From positions 3,968,001 through 4,032,000 of the forward strand of contig NZ_JACHNF010000001.1 of the NCBI RefSeq assembly GCF_014205295.1: a stretch of DNA of 64,000 nt, given 5' to 3'. The translations under genes were made by a program, and so were the position numbers. This DNA is from Kribbella solani (GTDB taxonomy: Bacteria > Actinomycetota > Actinomycetes > Propionibacteriales > Kribbellaceae). The notes beneath the pieces are model-generated. The model did not search any database, was not told where the DNA came from, and saw nothing but the letters and a program-made list of their open reading frames with translations. Of the stretch, positions 34,511-42,603 are shown one piece after another; position 1 is the stretch's first letter, and each line of letters begins with the position of its first letter.

Positions 34511-34556
34511 CTGTCCGGCACTGTCTCTGTCCGGCACTGTCCGGCACTTTCCGGCG
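34511..34556. repeat. Tandem CTGTCCGGCACTGT-type repeats between alpha-galactosidase and permease genes
   Basis: TGTCCGGCAC occurs at 34512-34521, 34528-34537 and 34539-34548, then TTTCCGGC at 34549-34556. It lies in the 71-bp intergenic gap before the permease ribosome-binding site. It could be an internal control site or simple slippage. Confidence 0.6.
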
Positions 34557-34567
34557 ATCGGGCGGGC

Positions 34568-36703
34568 TTACCCGATCGCTGTTACGTCCAGCAAGATCGC
34601 GTTCTCGGGCCATTGCGCGGGGACCAGGACGCCGACCGAGGCGAGGGCGGCACCGGTCAGCTCAACGCTTCCACCGTCGGCCGACCAGGCGGCGGACCGT
34701 GCGGCCGGGCCGGGTGTCGTGACCATCTTGATGCTGTACGTCTGCTGCGGGTCGAGCCCCGGCAGCCGTACCCGGCCGACCGCCGACGTCACCGACTGCC
34801 GTACCTGGACGACACCGAACACGGCCCGGGAGCCGTCTTGCGCCACGACGCCGTGTACGAGTACGTCGTCGGGGCCGCGGTCCGCGCGGACGACCTGGCC
34901 GGTGTGCAGCAGCGGGCGCAGCTCCTTGTGCAGGGCGACCCAGCCCTTGAGTTCGGCCCGTTCCTCAGGCGTCGCCGAGGCGATGTCCCATTCGATGCCG
35001 AAGTGACCGAACAGCGCGGTGATCGCACGGAAGGACAACGTCTGCGTACGCCCGGTGGTGTGCGCCCGCGGCGGGCCGACGTGGCAGCCGATCAACTCCG
35101 GCGGGAGCAGCAACTGGGTATACCGCTGGATGGTCTGCCGTTCGAGCGCGTCGTTGCTGTCACTGCCCCAGACCCGGTCCGTGCGCTCCAGAATGCCGAG
35201 GTCGACTCTCGCGCCACCGGACGAGCACGACTCGATCTCCAGGCCCGGATGCCGGCGCTTCAACTCGTCGATCAGTTGGTATACCGCTCGTGTTTGCGCG
35301 TGGACGCCGGCCTGGCCCGTGTGCTGGTTGCCGCCGTCAACGAAATCACGGTTGTGATCCCACTTCAGGTACGCGATGTCGTACTCGGTCAGCAGGCTGT
35401 CGAGCCGCTCGAGGATGTACTCGTAGGCTTCTGGTATACCAAGATTCAGGCCCTGCTGATGCCGCGCGGTCGGCGGCATCCGGTTGCCGGTGGCAAGAAT
35501 CCAGTCCGGGTGCGCGCGGGCCAGATCTGAGTCCGGGTTCACCATCTCCGGCTCGACCCACAGGCCGAACTGCAGCCCGCGACTCTTCACGTGATCGACC
35601 AGCGGATGCAGACCCTTCGGCCAGATCCCTTCGTCGACGTACCAGTCACCGAGCCCCGCGTGATCGTCCCGCCGGCCGCGGAACCAGCCGTCGTCCAGCA
35701 CGAACCGCTCCGCGCCGACCTCGGCGGCCGCGTCCGCGAGCGCCTTCAGCTTGTCCAGGTCGAGGTCGAAGTACACGGCCTCCCAGGTGTTCAGTACGAC
35801 CGGACGCTCGGTACGCGGATGGTTCGGCCGGGACCGCAGGTACTCGTGGAACCGCCGCGAAACCTGGTCAAGGCCGATCCCGTACGAGCCGTAGATCCAC
35901 GGAGTCGCGTACGTGCCGCCCGGGGCAATACGAACTTCTCCCGGCAGCAACAGTTCGCCGCCGCCGATCACCCCGTACCCACTCATCCCGCGCTCGGCGT
36001 ACGACCGGTGGTTGCCGCTCCAGGCCGTGTGTACGCCCCAGATCTCACCGCTCCGGAAGCCGAACCCCTCGGTGCCGGCCAGCAAGAGCAACGTCGCGTC
36101 GGCACCGGTCCGGCCGCGGCGATTGTCGCGAACATGCGCGCCCTGAGTGAACGCATGCCGCTGCGGATGCCGCTCACCGATATGCCGACCAGTCAGATCA
36201 AGCAACTCGGTCGCCTCAGTCGGCACCGGCAACGCGAGGTACAGCCCATCCAACGTGTACGTAGTCGAGCCCGTGTTGGTCAGCTCCGCCTTCATCTTCA
36301 CAAGCCCCGCCCCAGTGACCTCAACCACCAGCCCCAACCCCAGCCCAGCCACCCCATCCACACCCTCAACCCGCACCCCACTACCGCCCCGCACCCCGTC
36401 GCCGGTCTGCGTGACGCCGGTGAGCTCGAAGCTCGCCGAGAAGTCCTGGCCGTCGCGGTGACCGTTCAGCCCCGGCAGGCCGAACCACCCCGCGGAGTAC
36501 TCGGGCACGATCGCGATCGGGCGGTTGTCGTCCAGCCCGTTCCCGTCCTGCACCACGCCGGCACCGCGGCGCAGCTCCAGCAGTGCGTCCGCGCTCAGTT
36601 CGCCAAGATCCGCACCCCAGTGCAGTACGGCCGGAAGCCCCGGACCGGAGCAGTCCAGCACCAGTCCGACCCCACCACCCCGAAGCTGCAGAATGTTCGA
36701 CAC
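34568..36703 (-). CDS. Alpha-galactosidase, GH36
   Basis: Cytoplasmic glycoside hydrolase of 711 residues that releases terminal alpha-galactose. N-terminal beta-sandwich (residues 1-290), then a catalytic barrel with family motifs FVLDDGWFRGRRDD, GLWVEPEMVNPDSDL, nucleophile Asp in YLKWDHNRD and acid/base region ESCSSGGARVDLG, followed by a C-terminal beta domain. No signal peptide, so the sugars are imported first by the transporter encoded downstream. It opens the operon behind a promoter and dyad at 36743-36788. Contains an exact TGGTATACCA (35432) and two near matches. Confidence 0.94.
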   Translation of the reverse strand: MSNILQLRGGGVGLVLDCSGPGLPAVLHWGADLGELSADALLELRRGAGVVQDGNGLDDNRPIAIVPEYSAGWFGLPGLNGHRDGQDFSASFELTGVTQTGDGVRGGSGVRVEGVDGVAGLGLGLVVEVTGAGLVKMKAELTNTGSTTYTLDGLYLALPVPTEATELLDLTGRHIGERHPQRHAFTQGAHVRDNRRGRTGADATLLLLAGTEGFGFRSGEIWGVHTAWSGNHRSYAERGMSGYGVIGGGELLLPGEVRIAPGGTYATPWIYGSYGIGLDQVSRRFHEYLRSRPNHPRTERPVVLNTWEAVYFDLDLDKLKALADAAAEVGAERFVLDDGWFRGRRDDHAGLGDWYVDEGIWPKGLHPLVDHVKSRGLQFGLWVEPEMVNPDSDLARAHPDWILATGNRMPPTARHQQGLNLGIPEAYEYILERLDSLLTEYDIAYLKWDHNRDFVDGGNQHTGQAGVHAQTRAVYQLIDELKRRHPGLEIESCSSGGARVDLGILERTDRVWGSDSNDALERQTIQRYTQLLLPPELIGCHVGPPRAHTTGRTQTLSFRAITALFGHFGIEWDIASATPEERAELKGWVALHKELRPLLHTGQVVRADRGPDDVLVHGVVAQDGSRAVFGVVQVRQSVTSAVGRVRLPGLDPQQTYSIKMVTTPGPAARSAAWSADGGSVELTGAALASVGVLVPAQWPENAILLDVTAIG

Positions 36704-36742
36704 TGTTGATTCACTCCGCTTTCTGATTGATTTCAGGACGGA

Positions 36743-36788
36743 ACTATTTCCCGCCCCAGCCCCGTTGTCAATGCTTCACACCGTGAAG
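36743..36788 (-). promoter_or_regulatory. Promoter and dyad operator of the alpha-galactosidase operon
   Basis: On the minus strand TTGACA (36771-36766) is followed after 17 bp by AATAGT (36748-36743), a good sigma-A-type pair. Immediately upstream is CTTCAC-ACC-GTGAAG (36774-36788), a perfect 6-bp dyad suited to an activator or repressor. The 36789-37000 stretch has degenerate repeats but no gene. Confidence 0.65.
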
Positions 36789-36999
36789 TAAATACGGCAG
36801 CACCAAGTTCAGCCGTACAACGACAGACCCAAGACCACCCGTCAACCATCAGCCCGACGCCACCCGTCGACCACCGAGCCATGCCCACCCATTGACCGTC
36901 GAGCCAAGCTCAACCGCCAACTGTCGCGCTGGGCCCAGCGGCTGACCCCGCGGGCAAGGTCAACGAATCGGGTCAGCACGCGACCCCAGCGCACGACCT

Positions 37000-37064
37000 C
37001 AGCGGATGAGGTCAGCGGATGAGGTCAGCGGATGAGGTCAGCGGATGAGGTCAGCGGGTGAGGT
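37000..37064. repeat. Five tandem copies of a 13-bp unit (CAGCGGATGAGGT)
   Basis: Units start at 37000, 37013, 37026, 37039 and 37052, the last with one change (CAGCGGGTGAGGT). The repeat runs through the stop codon (37051-37053) of the nucleotidyltransferase gene, so the tail of that gene has been duplicated outward. Confidence 0.85.
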
Positions 37065-37962
37065 TGCGGCTGCGGACCGAGCGGAGCCAGTCATCGACTC
37101 GGGCGACGTCCGGAGTCGCGGGCAGGAGCGTGTGCCGCAGCGCGTCGTCGAGCTCGCCGTGCAGCCGCAGCCGCCAGCGCTCCACCTCGTCCCACGGCAG
37201 CTCACCCCGCCTGATCTGCAACAGCCGCTCCCGGTACCGTCCGGCATCAACCACAACATTTGCTTCAAGCAACAACCCACGAGCCGCGATCAGCAGCCGA
37301 ATCAGATGCATGACGTGCTTCCACTTCGGCGCCCCGTCCCGCCGGAAGTCCGTCTCGAGCTTCTTGAACTGGCTCAGCACATAACCGGAGTACGTTTGGT
37401 ATGCCAACTGAGATAGGAAGGACCGGCGCAGACCGACCAGCTCCTCGCCCAACGGGGTTTGCTGCACGACGAGCGGCGAGTACAGAACCTCCAGCAGGTT
37501 CGGGTTCGACTTCAGCGCGAGCTCGCAGAACCGCTCGACCTCCCAGGAGAACCACTCCGGCTCCGGTCCGTCGACATGCGCCGGCGGTTTCACCAGCGAC
37601 CAGTACGCCTCGGTCGGCGCCACGTACACCCCGCGGGTATCGGTGTCCGACTGATCGGTATCCAGCCCGAACGCCCGCGACCCAACCACCGCCGCGTAGA
37701 TCGTGTGCTCCCGCACCAGCCGATCCCCATCCGGCCGAACAAGCCCGATCGCCTCGTCCTGGTACGCCGTCCGCAAACTGAACTGATCCCGCCGAGCAAT
37801 CGCCTCGCGCCCATCCACCAGCCGAACCACGTACCGCCCATCAGCAGTCACCGCAGCCACCCGCCCCGTCGCACCCCGCTGCGCGATCCCACCCTGACCG
37901 TCAGCCACAGCACCCCGAAGCACCACCTGCGCACCCACCGCCAACCGCAGCCCCTGAACCAT
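37051..37962 (-). CDS. Nucleotidyltransferase-fold protein (DNA polymerase beta superfamily type)
   Basis: Predicted nucleotidyltransferase, about 303 residues from ATG 37962 (MVQGLRLAVGAQVVLRGAVA). N-terminal ~60 residues form a small beta domain; the catalytic motif AAVVGSRAFGLDTDQSDTDTRGVYVAP has the GS and Asp-x-Asp pair. The rest is helical (WFSWEVERFCELALKSNPNLLEVLYSP, FKKLETDFRRDGAPKWKHVMHLIRLLIAARGLL). Homologues annotated as RNA-repair/DNA-polymerase-beta-like proteins are uncharacterised. The longer ORF to 38133 is only tandem repeat translated and is excluded. Divergent from an ArsR-type regulator. Confidence 0.8.
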   Translation of the reverse strand: MVQGLRLAVGAQVVLRGAVADGQGGIAQRGATGRVAAVTADGRYVVRLVDGREAIARRDQFSLRTAYQDEAIGLVRPDGDRLVREHTIYAAVVGSRAFGLDTDQSDTDTRGVYVAPTEAYWSLVKPPAHVDGPEPEWFSWEVERFCELALKSNPNLLEVLYSPLVVQQTPLGEELVGLRRSFLSQLAYQTYSGYVLSQFKKLETDFRRDGAPKWKHVMHLIRLLIAARGLLLEANVVVDAGRYRERLLQIRRGELPWDEVERWRLRLHGELDDALRHTLLPATPDVARVDDWLRSVRSRNLTR

Positions 37963-38045
37963 CACCCACCCATGCTGCCCGACCCCCACCCCCCAATCCA
38001 TCACCACCGCACCGCACCGCACCGCACCGCACCACCGCACCACCG

Positions 38046-38101
38046 CCCCTCGCCCCTCGCCCCTCGCCCCTCGCCCCTCGCCCCTCGCCCCTCGCCCCTC
38101 G
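38046..38101. repeat. Eight tandem copies of CCCCTCG, with a CACCG run beside it
   Basis: Units begin every 7 bp from 38046 to 38095. Just before it, ACCGC repeats run from about 38006 to 38036. Both lie between the nucleotidyltransferase start and the ArsR-type operator. They are translated artefactually as (EGRGARG)n in a long minus-strand frame. Copy number may vary between strains. Confidence 0.85.
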
Positions 38102-38113
38102 GCGAGCGTGCTC

Positions 38114-38133
38114 TTGACAAATTTTTCTGTCAA
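38114..38133. promoter_or_regulatory. Dyad TTGACA-N8-TGTCAA upstream of the ArsR-type gene
   Basis: TTGACA (38114-38119) and TGTCAA (38128-38133) flank an AT-rich spacer (AATTTTTC), an obvious contrast to the surrounding GC-rich repeats. It ends 14 bp before the regulator ATG. It can serve as operator for that regulator and also as a -35 element on either strand. Confidence 0.55.
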
Positions 38134-38147
38134 TTGGAGATTGGGGT

Positions 38148-38729
38148 ATGCGTTTCGTCGAGGACTCCGAGCAGGTGCGGTTGGCGTTGTCGCCGATCCG
38201 GCGGCGGTTGCTGGAGCTGTTGCGGGAGCCGGCGTCGGCCACGCAGCTTGCGGCCGCGCTCGACCTGCCTCGGCAGCGGGTGAACTACCACTTGCGTGAG
38301 CTGGAGAAGGCAGGGCTGATCGAGCTGGTCGAGGAGCGTCGGCGTCGCGGCCTCACCGAGCGGATCCTGCGCGCGACGGCCGCGACGCTGGTGGTCGATC
38401 CGCTCGTCGTCGACCCGCTGCTCGGCCGGGCGTTCACCGAAATCCAGGACCAGTACGCGGCCGAGCACCTGGTCGGGGTCGCCGCCGCGACCGTGCGGGA
38501 TGTGGCGCGTATGCAAAGCACAGCGGAGGCGGACGGCAAACGTCTGCTGACGTTCACGCTCGAAACCGAAGTGCGGTTCGCGGAACCAGGCGACGTACAC
38601 CGCTTCACCAATGCACTGACAGAGGCGGTTCGCCAGGTGGTCGAGGAGTTCGACACCGCAGCCGGTCGCCCGTACCGACTGATCGCAGGCGGCCACCCAG
38701 CACCGCGTCGTACCGAAGGAGAATCATGA
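38148..38729 (+). CDS. ArsR-type winged-helix transcriptional regulator
   Basis: Regulator of 193 residues. The N-terminal winged helix is LSPIRRRLLELLREPASATQLAAALDLPRQRVNYHLRELEKAGLIELVEERRRRGLTERILRA. No metal-binding Cys motif (such as ELCVCDL) is present; residues 85-190 form a separate domain, so it senses something other than arsenite-type metals. The ATG of the next gene (SRPBCC) overlaps its stop, a common pairing of ArsR with AHSA1 domain proteins. Confidence 0.9.
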   Translation: MRFVEDSEQVRLALSPIRRRLLELLREPASATQLAAALDLPRQRVNYHLRELEKAGLIELVEERRRRGLTERILRATAATLVVDPLVVDPLLGRAFTEIQDQYAAEHLVGVAAATVRDVARMQSTAEADGKRLLTFTLETEVRFAEPGDVHRFTNALTEAVRQVVEEFDTAAGRPYRLIAGGHPAPRRTEGES

Positions 38730-39397
38730 CGTCGAAGATCGTGGTCACCGTCGCCGCTCCGGTGGATGTGGTGTGGGATGCCCTGCGGGACAAGGAGAAG
38801 ATCCGGCACTGGCATGGCTGGGAGTACGAGGGTGCCGAGGGCGGGCTGGACGAGGAGATCGACCAGATCTACTTCACCCACGTGGTCGAGGACGGTACGA
38901 CGCTGCGGCTCGGGAACGGTGACGTGTTCGCGGTCGAGCCGGTCGAGGGCGGTGCGCGGATCACGCTGACTCGGGCACCGCTGGGCGCGGACCCCGACTG
39001 GGACGCGTACTACGACGACGTCACCGAAGGCTGGATCACCTTCCTCCATCAACTGCGCTTCGCAGTCGAACGGCACCCGGACGAGCCACGGCACACGCTC
39101 TTCTATTCCGGCACCGCGCCGATCGCCGGACTTGGTATACCAAAACAGCCAGCCGGCACAGCGTACGAGCTTGAGCTCTTCAGGCAAGAGCTCAAGGGCG
39201 AGGTTTGGTATACCACCGACCACCAGACCGGCCTGACAGTAGATGCCTGGGGCAACGGTCTGTTGATCGTCAGCCACATCCCACCCGGCGAGCAGAAGCC
39301 GGACGGCGCCTCGATGGCGATCCTCTCCATCTACGGCGACATCGACCGCGACGACCTCGACGCCCGCTGGCAGTCCGGCTGGGCTCAGCTCGGCTAG
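38726..39397 (+). CDS. SRPBCC (AHSA1/START-like) domain protein
   Basis: Protein of 223 residues with the hydrophobic-ligand-binding SRPBCC fold: KIVVTVAAPVDVVWDALRDKEKIRHWHGWEYEGAEG at the N-terminus, then LGNGDVFAVEPVEGGARITLTRAPLG and DVTEGWITFLHQLRFAVERHPD. Pairs with the overlapping ArsR-type gene (ATGA at 38726-38729). Residues 120-220 are an extra C-terminal domain of unknown role. Two TGGTATACCA sites occur within 74 bp of each other here (39133 and 39206), in two different reading frames. Confidence 0.88.
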   Translation: MTSKIVVTVAAPVDVVWDALRDKEKIRHWHGWEYEGAEGGLDEEIDQIYFTHVVEDGTTLRLGNGDVFAVEPVEGGARITLTRAPLGADPDWDAYYDDVTEGWITFLHQLRFAVERHPDEPRHTLFYSGTAPIAGLGIPKQPAGTAYELELFRQELKGEVWYTTDHQTGLTVDAWGNGLLIVSHIPPGEQKPDGASMAILSIYGDIDRDDLDARWQSGWAQLG

Positions 39398-39449
39398 AAC
39401 ACCGACCGCCGCACCCACGACAGGTGGGTACGGCGGCCGGTGTGGTTGG

Positions 39450-41756
39450 TCAGCTCAGGTTCAGGCCCGTGTCGTCGATGACGAACGAGGTCTGCAGCGA
39501 GACGTCCTCGCTACCGGAGAAGCTGATCGTCACGGTCTGACCCGCGAACGACGACAAGTTGAACGACTTGAGCGAGTAGCCGCTCGCCTTGTTCAGGTTC
39601 GAGTACGTCGCCAGCGTGGTCGAGCCCGCCTTCACGGTGAGCTTGTCGTACTGCGTGGTCGTGGTGGTTTCCGCGGAGTCGACGTGCAGGTAGAACGACA
39701 GCGTCGCCGAGCACCCGGCCGGGATCGTCACCGACTGGCTCAGGTTGTCGGTGTGCGTCTGGCCGTACCCGTCCAGCCACGCCTTCCAGGTACCGCCGTG
39801 CGCCGGCTGGGAGGCGTCGTTGTCGACCACTCCGGTGGAAGCGGTCCATGGTGCTGCCGTACCGGTCTCGAAGCCGGGGTTGCCGAGCTTCTGGCCGGAG
39901 CAGGTGCTGCCACCACCGCTGACGGTGATTGTGAACGACGTGCTGCCAGACCCGCCCGCACTTGCGGTCGCCGTCGCCGTGACATTGAACGTACCGCCGG
40001 CGGTCGGCGTACCCGACACGGTGCCAGTGGACGAACCGATGGTGACACCAGCCGGCAGACCGGTCGCGGCCCACGTGTACGGCGACGTGCCACCGGATGC
40101 AGTCAGCGTGAAGGGCGAGAGCGCCGTACCAACCGAACCAGTCTTGTTGCCCGGGTTGGTGACGGTAACACCGCCTGACGTGGAGCACGTCGGGTCACCG
40201 GACTGAGCCGGCACGCTAACCGCGTCCCATGCGGCCTTCACGGTGTTGAACTCAGTGCAGCTACCCGGGTACAGGTTCTTCGCAGCAGTCAGTGTCCAGG
40301 TCCGGTACTTCAGGTACGAGCTGCTGCTGGTCTTCATCAGCATCGCGTTGTACATGATCCGGATCGCCTTCTGGATCCCCAGACCGGTAACGGTCGAGCT
40401 GTTGCACGTCGGGCTCGCCGGGTTCCCGTTGCTGCCCTGGGACAGCAGGTAGAACCAGTGGTTACCCGGACCGGCGGCCGCGTGTACTTCCGTACCCGGA
40501 ATCGAGCTGGAGTAGCAGTTCGGGTCACCAAGCGCCGATGGGTTGTACATGTTCCGGATCGGCCCACTGCCGACCAGGTTGATCTCCTCGCCGACCAGGA
40601 AGTCCGGAGTGTCGTACGGTGCCGGCTGGTTGCTGTACCACTCGGTAGCCGCGCCGAACGTGTCAGCAACGAACTCCTGCGTACCGCTACCGGAGATACC
40701 GCCCGGAGTGTGGTCGTCGATGCCATGGCCCATCTCATGCGCCACCACGTCGATCGAGCCGATCCACTGGTTGGCACTGTTGTGACCGATCTGCACCTGT
40801 GAACCGTCGTAGTACGCGTTCTCGTCGTTCAGCCCGACCCGGATCGGCCAAGCACCGCCGCTGCCGTCCATGCCGTTGCGGCCGAGCCAATCGGTCAGCA
40901 TGTGCTTCTCGGTCTGCGCGGAGTACAACGCGTCGACACAGCCGGTCTCGCGGTTGGTGGCGTCGCCGTTGCCCCAGTTGTCATCCGGTCCGCTGAACGT
41001 GGTGTTGTTCGCCGCGTCCTGACAGGACAGGTTGGTGGTGTTCGGGTCCTTCATCGAGTACGTGCTGCCGGACTGCGTTGTGTCCAGGTGCACCGGATTC
41101 GGCCCGCTGTACGCCGCTGTGCCGTTGCCGGCCATCACATGCTCTTTGGTACCAAGCACCTTGCCGCTCTGCGCATCCACGTACACGGAGAGGCTCGACG
41201 GCTCCTTGCCCTTGTTGCCACTCACCCGGGTCTGCCAGGCAAGCTTTGGTATACCATTCAGCGCGTACACCGCGAGCGTTGGTGTAGTAGCTGAACTGAC
41301 CTTCGTGAGCTGCTTGTTCGCGGTCTTCCCCGCGGACGCGGCGGTCACCTTCGCAGTGGTCGACAGGTCGGGTACGGCGGTGGTCTGGGCGACCGACGTG
41401 TACTTGACCGCACCCTTCTCGTCAGTCACGACGACGAAGTCACCACCGACTACCGGAAGACCCTTGTACGAACGCTCGTACGGGACGTACTGCAGCCCGG
41501 ACTGCTCCGAGATCACCGGTTTCGCGGTGAACTTGTCCTCCTTCGAAGCATGCAATGCACTGGGCCGGCCGGCCACCAACGACGACGCGGAGTCCACCGC
41601 GTACGCCTTGGACTGAGCCTGCGACGGCCGCGGCGGCGGTGCCGCGCTCGGTGCGGCCCCGGCCGCTGAAGCCCCGAGCCCGGCGAGTGCCATCGCCGCG
41701 AGGCTGGTGACCCCGAGCACGACGGCAGGTTTGCGGGAACGCTGAAACAAGACCAT
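39450..41756 (-). CDS. Secreted M4 (thermolysin-family) metalloprotease
   Basis: Zinc endopeptidase precursor of 768 residues. Signal peptide (RKPAVVLGVTSLAAMALAGL), FTP/PepSY propeptide to about residue 215, catalytic domain with VVAHEMGHGIDDH (HExxH zinc ligands) and the downstream glutamate ligand in TQEFVADTFGAATEW. After residue ~525 are an Ig-like putative domain (GTALSPFTLTASGGTSPYTW) and a C-terminal jelly-roll-like domain (KLGNPGFETG...). AAGGGA precedes ATG 41756. GIP codons near residue 170 carry a TGGTATACCA site. Confidence 0.95.
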   Translation of the reverse strand: MVLFQRSRKPAVVLGVTSLAAMALAGLGASAAGAAPSAAPPPRPSQAQSKAYAVDSASSLVAGRPSALHASKEDKFTAKPVISEQSGLQYVPYERSYKGLPVVGGDFVVVTDEKGAVKYTSVAQTTAVPDLSTTAKVTAASAGKTANKQLTKVSSATTPTLAVYALNGIPKLAWQTRVSGNKGKEPSSLSVYVDAQSGKVLGTKEHVMAGNGTAAYSGPNPVHLDTTQSGSTYSMKDPNTTNLSCQDAANNTTFSGPDDNWGNGDATNRETGCVDALYSAQTEKHMLTDWLGRNGMDGSGGAWPIRVGLNDENAYYDGSQVQIGHNSANQWIGSIDVVAHEMGHGIDDHTPGGISGSGTQEFVADTFGAATEWYSNQPAPYDTPDFLVGEEINLVGSGPIRNMYNPSALGDPNCYSSSIPGTEVHAAAGPGNHWFYLLSQGSNGNPASPTCNSSTVTGLGIQKAIRIMYNAMLMKTSSSSYLKYRTWTLTAAKNLYPGSCTEFNTVKAAWDAVSVPAQSGDPTCSTSGGVTVTNPGNKTGSVGTALSPFTLTASGGTSPYTWAATGLPAGVTIGSSTGTVSGTPTAGGTFNVTATATASAGGSGSTSFTITVSGGGSTCSGQKLGNPGFETGTAAPWTASTGVVDNDASQPAHGGTWKAWLDGYGQTHTDNLSQSVTIPAGCSATLSFYLHVDSAETTTTTQYDKLTVKAGSTTLATYSNLNKASGYSLKSFNLSSFAGQTVTISFSGSEDVSLQTSFVIDDTGLNLS

Positions 41757-42183
41757 TGGTGTGGTCCCTTCGCGAGTACGGACGGACCGCGCCGTGCGGG
41801 GTCCGACCGGGTGCTTGGGCGGGTTGCGCCTCGCCGGACTGCAGACGGTGCACCACGCCGTCTGGAACCTCCGGCCTACTCACCGGTTCCACCGCGGAAA
41901 GCCCCCACTTTCCATCCATCCCCGATGAATCGCGCGGCGCGACACTACGACCCCACCCGCACCCGAACAAGACGCGATCGTGCCGCTGACACCACCATGA
42001 CAACTGACCGCGTTGTCACCACCACTAACAGCTAACAAACCCACCCCCACCCTGAGATAAATCACAATCCCCCACCACCCCTTGCCACCCACCCGAACCC
42101 CACGCCATGCGCCCCGCCCTAGCCACACGCGGTACGCCCCGCCCGCGCCTCGCCCCACCTGCTCCCGAACGGACATCCGCGGC

Positions 42184-42257
42184 GTGGTTCTCCACTCGTG
42201 TTGTGGGTTCACCACCCGCATACCAGTGCAGAACCCACCACATCAGTGGATAACCAC
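42184..42257. repeat. Nested palindrome, copy 1 of 2
   Basis: Outer arms GTGGTTCTCCACT (42184-42196) and AGTGGATAACCAC (42245-42257) pair with one mismatch. Inner arms TGTTGTGGGTTC (42199-42210) and GAACCCACCACA (42231-42242) also have one. The same architecture and much of the sequence recur at 61241-61315. Located in the 847-bp non-coding interval 41757-42603, where no gene is supported. Confidence 0.75.
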
Positions 42258-42325
42258 AGATGTGGTGGGGCCGCCCGCCGCCCTCGCACTCGGGTGAGGT
42301 GGACGACCGGGGTACCCGGCGGGTC

Positions 42326-42450
42326 GCGGAGGGTTGGCGTGGGGTGCGGGTTGCGTGGGTGCGTGTGTAGCGGGGGTGTTGCGGAGGGTTGGCGTGGGGT
42401 GCGGGTTGCGTGGGTGCGTGTGTAGCGGGGGTGTTGCGGAGGGTTGGGGC
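42326..42450. repeat. 55-bp tandem repeat, 2.2 copies
   Basis: GCGGAGGGTTGGCGTGGGGT begins at 42326 and again at 42381, and its first half at 42436, giving a period of 55 bp. Copies are near-identical, so the duplication is recent. It is purine-rich on this strand; the minus-strand translation (NTPATHAPTQPAPHANP) is an artefact. Confidence 0.85.
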
Positions 42451-42603
42451 GGAGGGTTCGGGTTGCGAGGTTGGGGATCTGCTGGTGGTCTGGTGCGGGT
42501 GTGGATGGCAGAATCGCGCAGACGGGTTGGACGCCGGCGGGGGTGCGACGCCTCGGCGACGGCGGGACGGAACTCGATCAGGACGACGCCGGCTGGGGTG
42601 TGA

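Noticed and set aside
37963-38133. N-terminal extension of the nucleotidyltransferase
   Set aside because: It encodes only (EGRGARG)n from a 7-bp repeat and starts in a regulator dyad.
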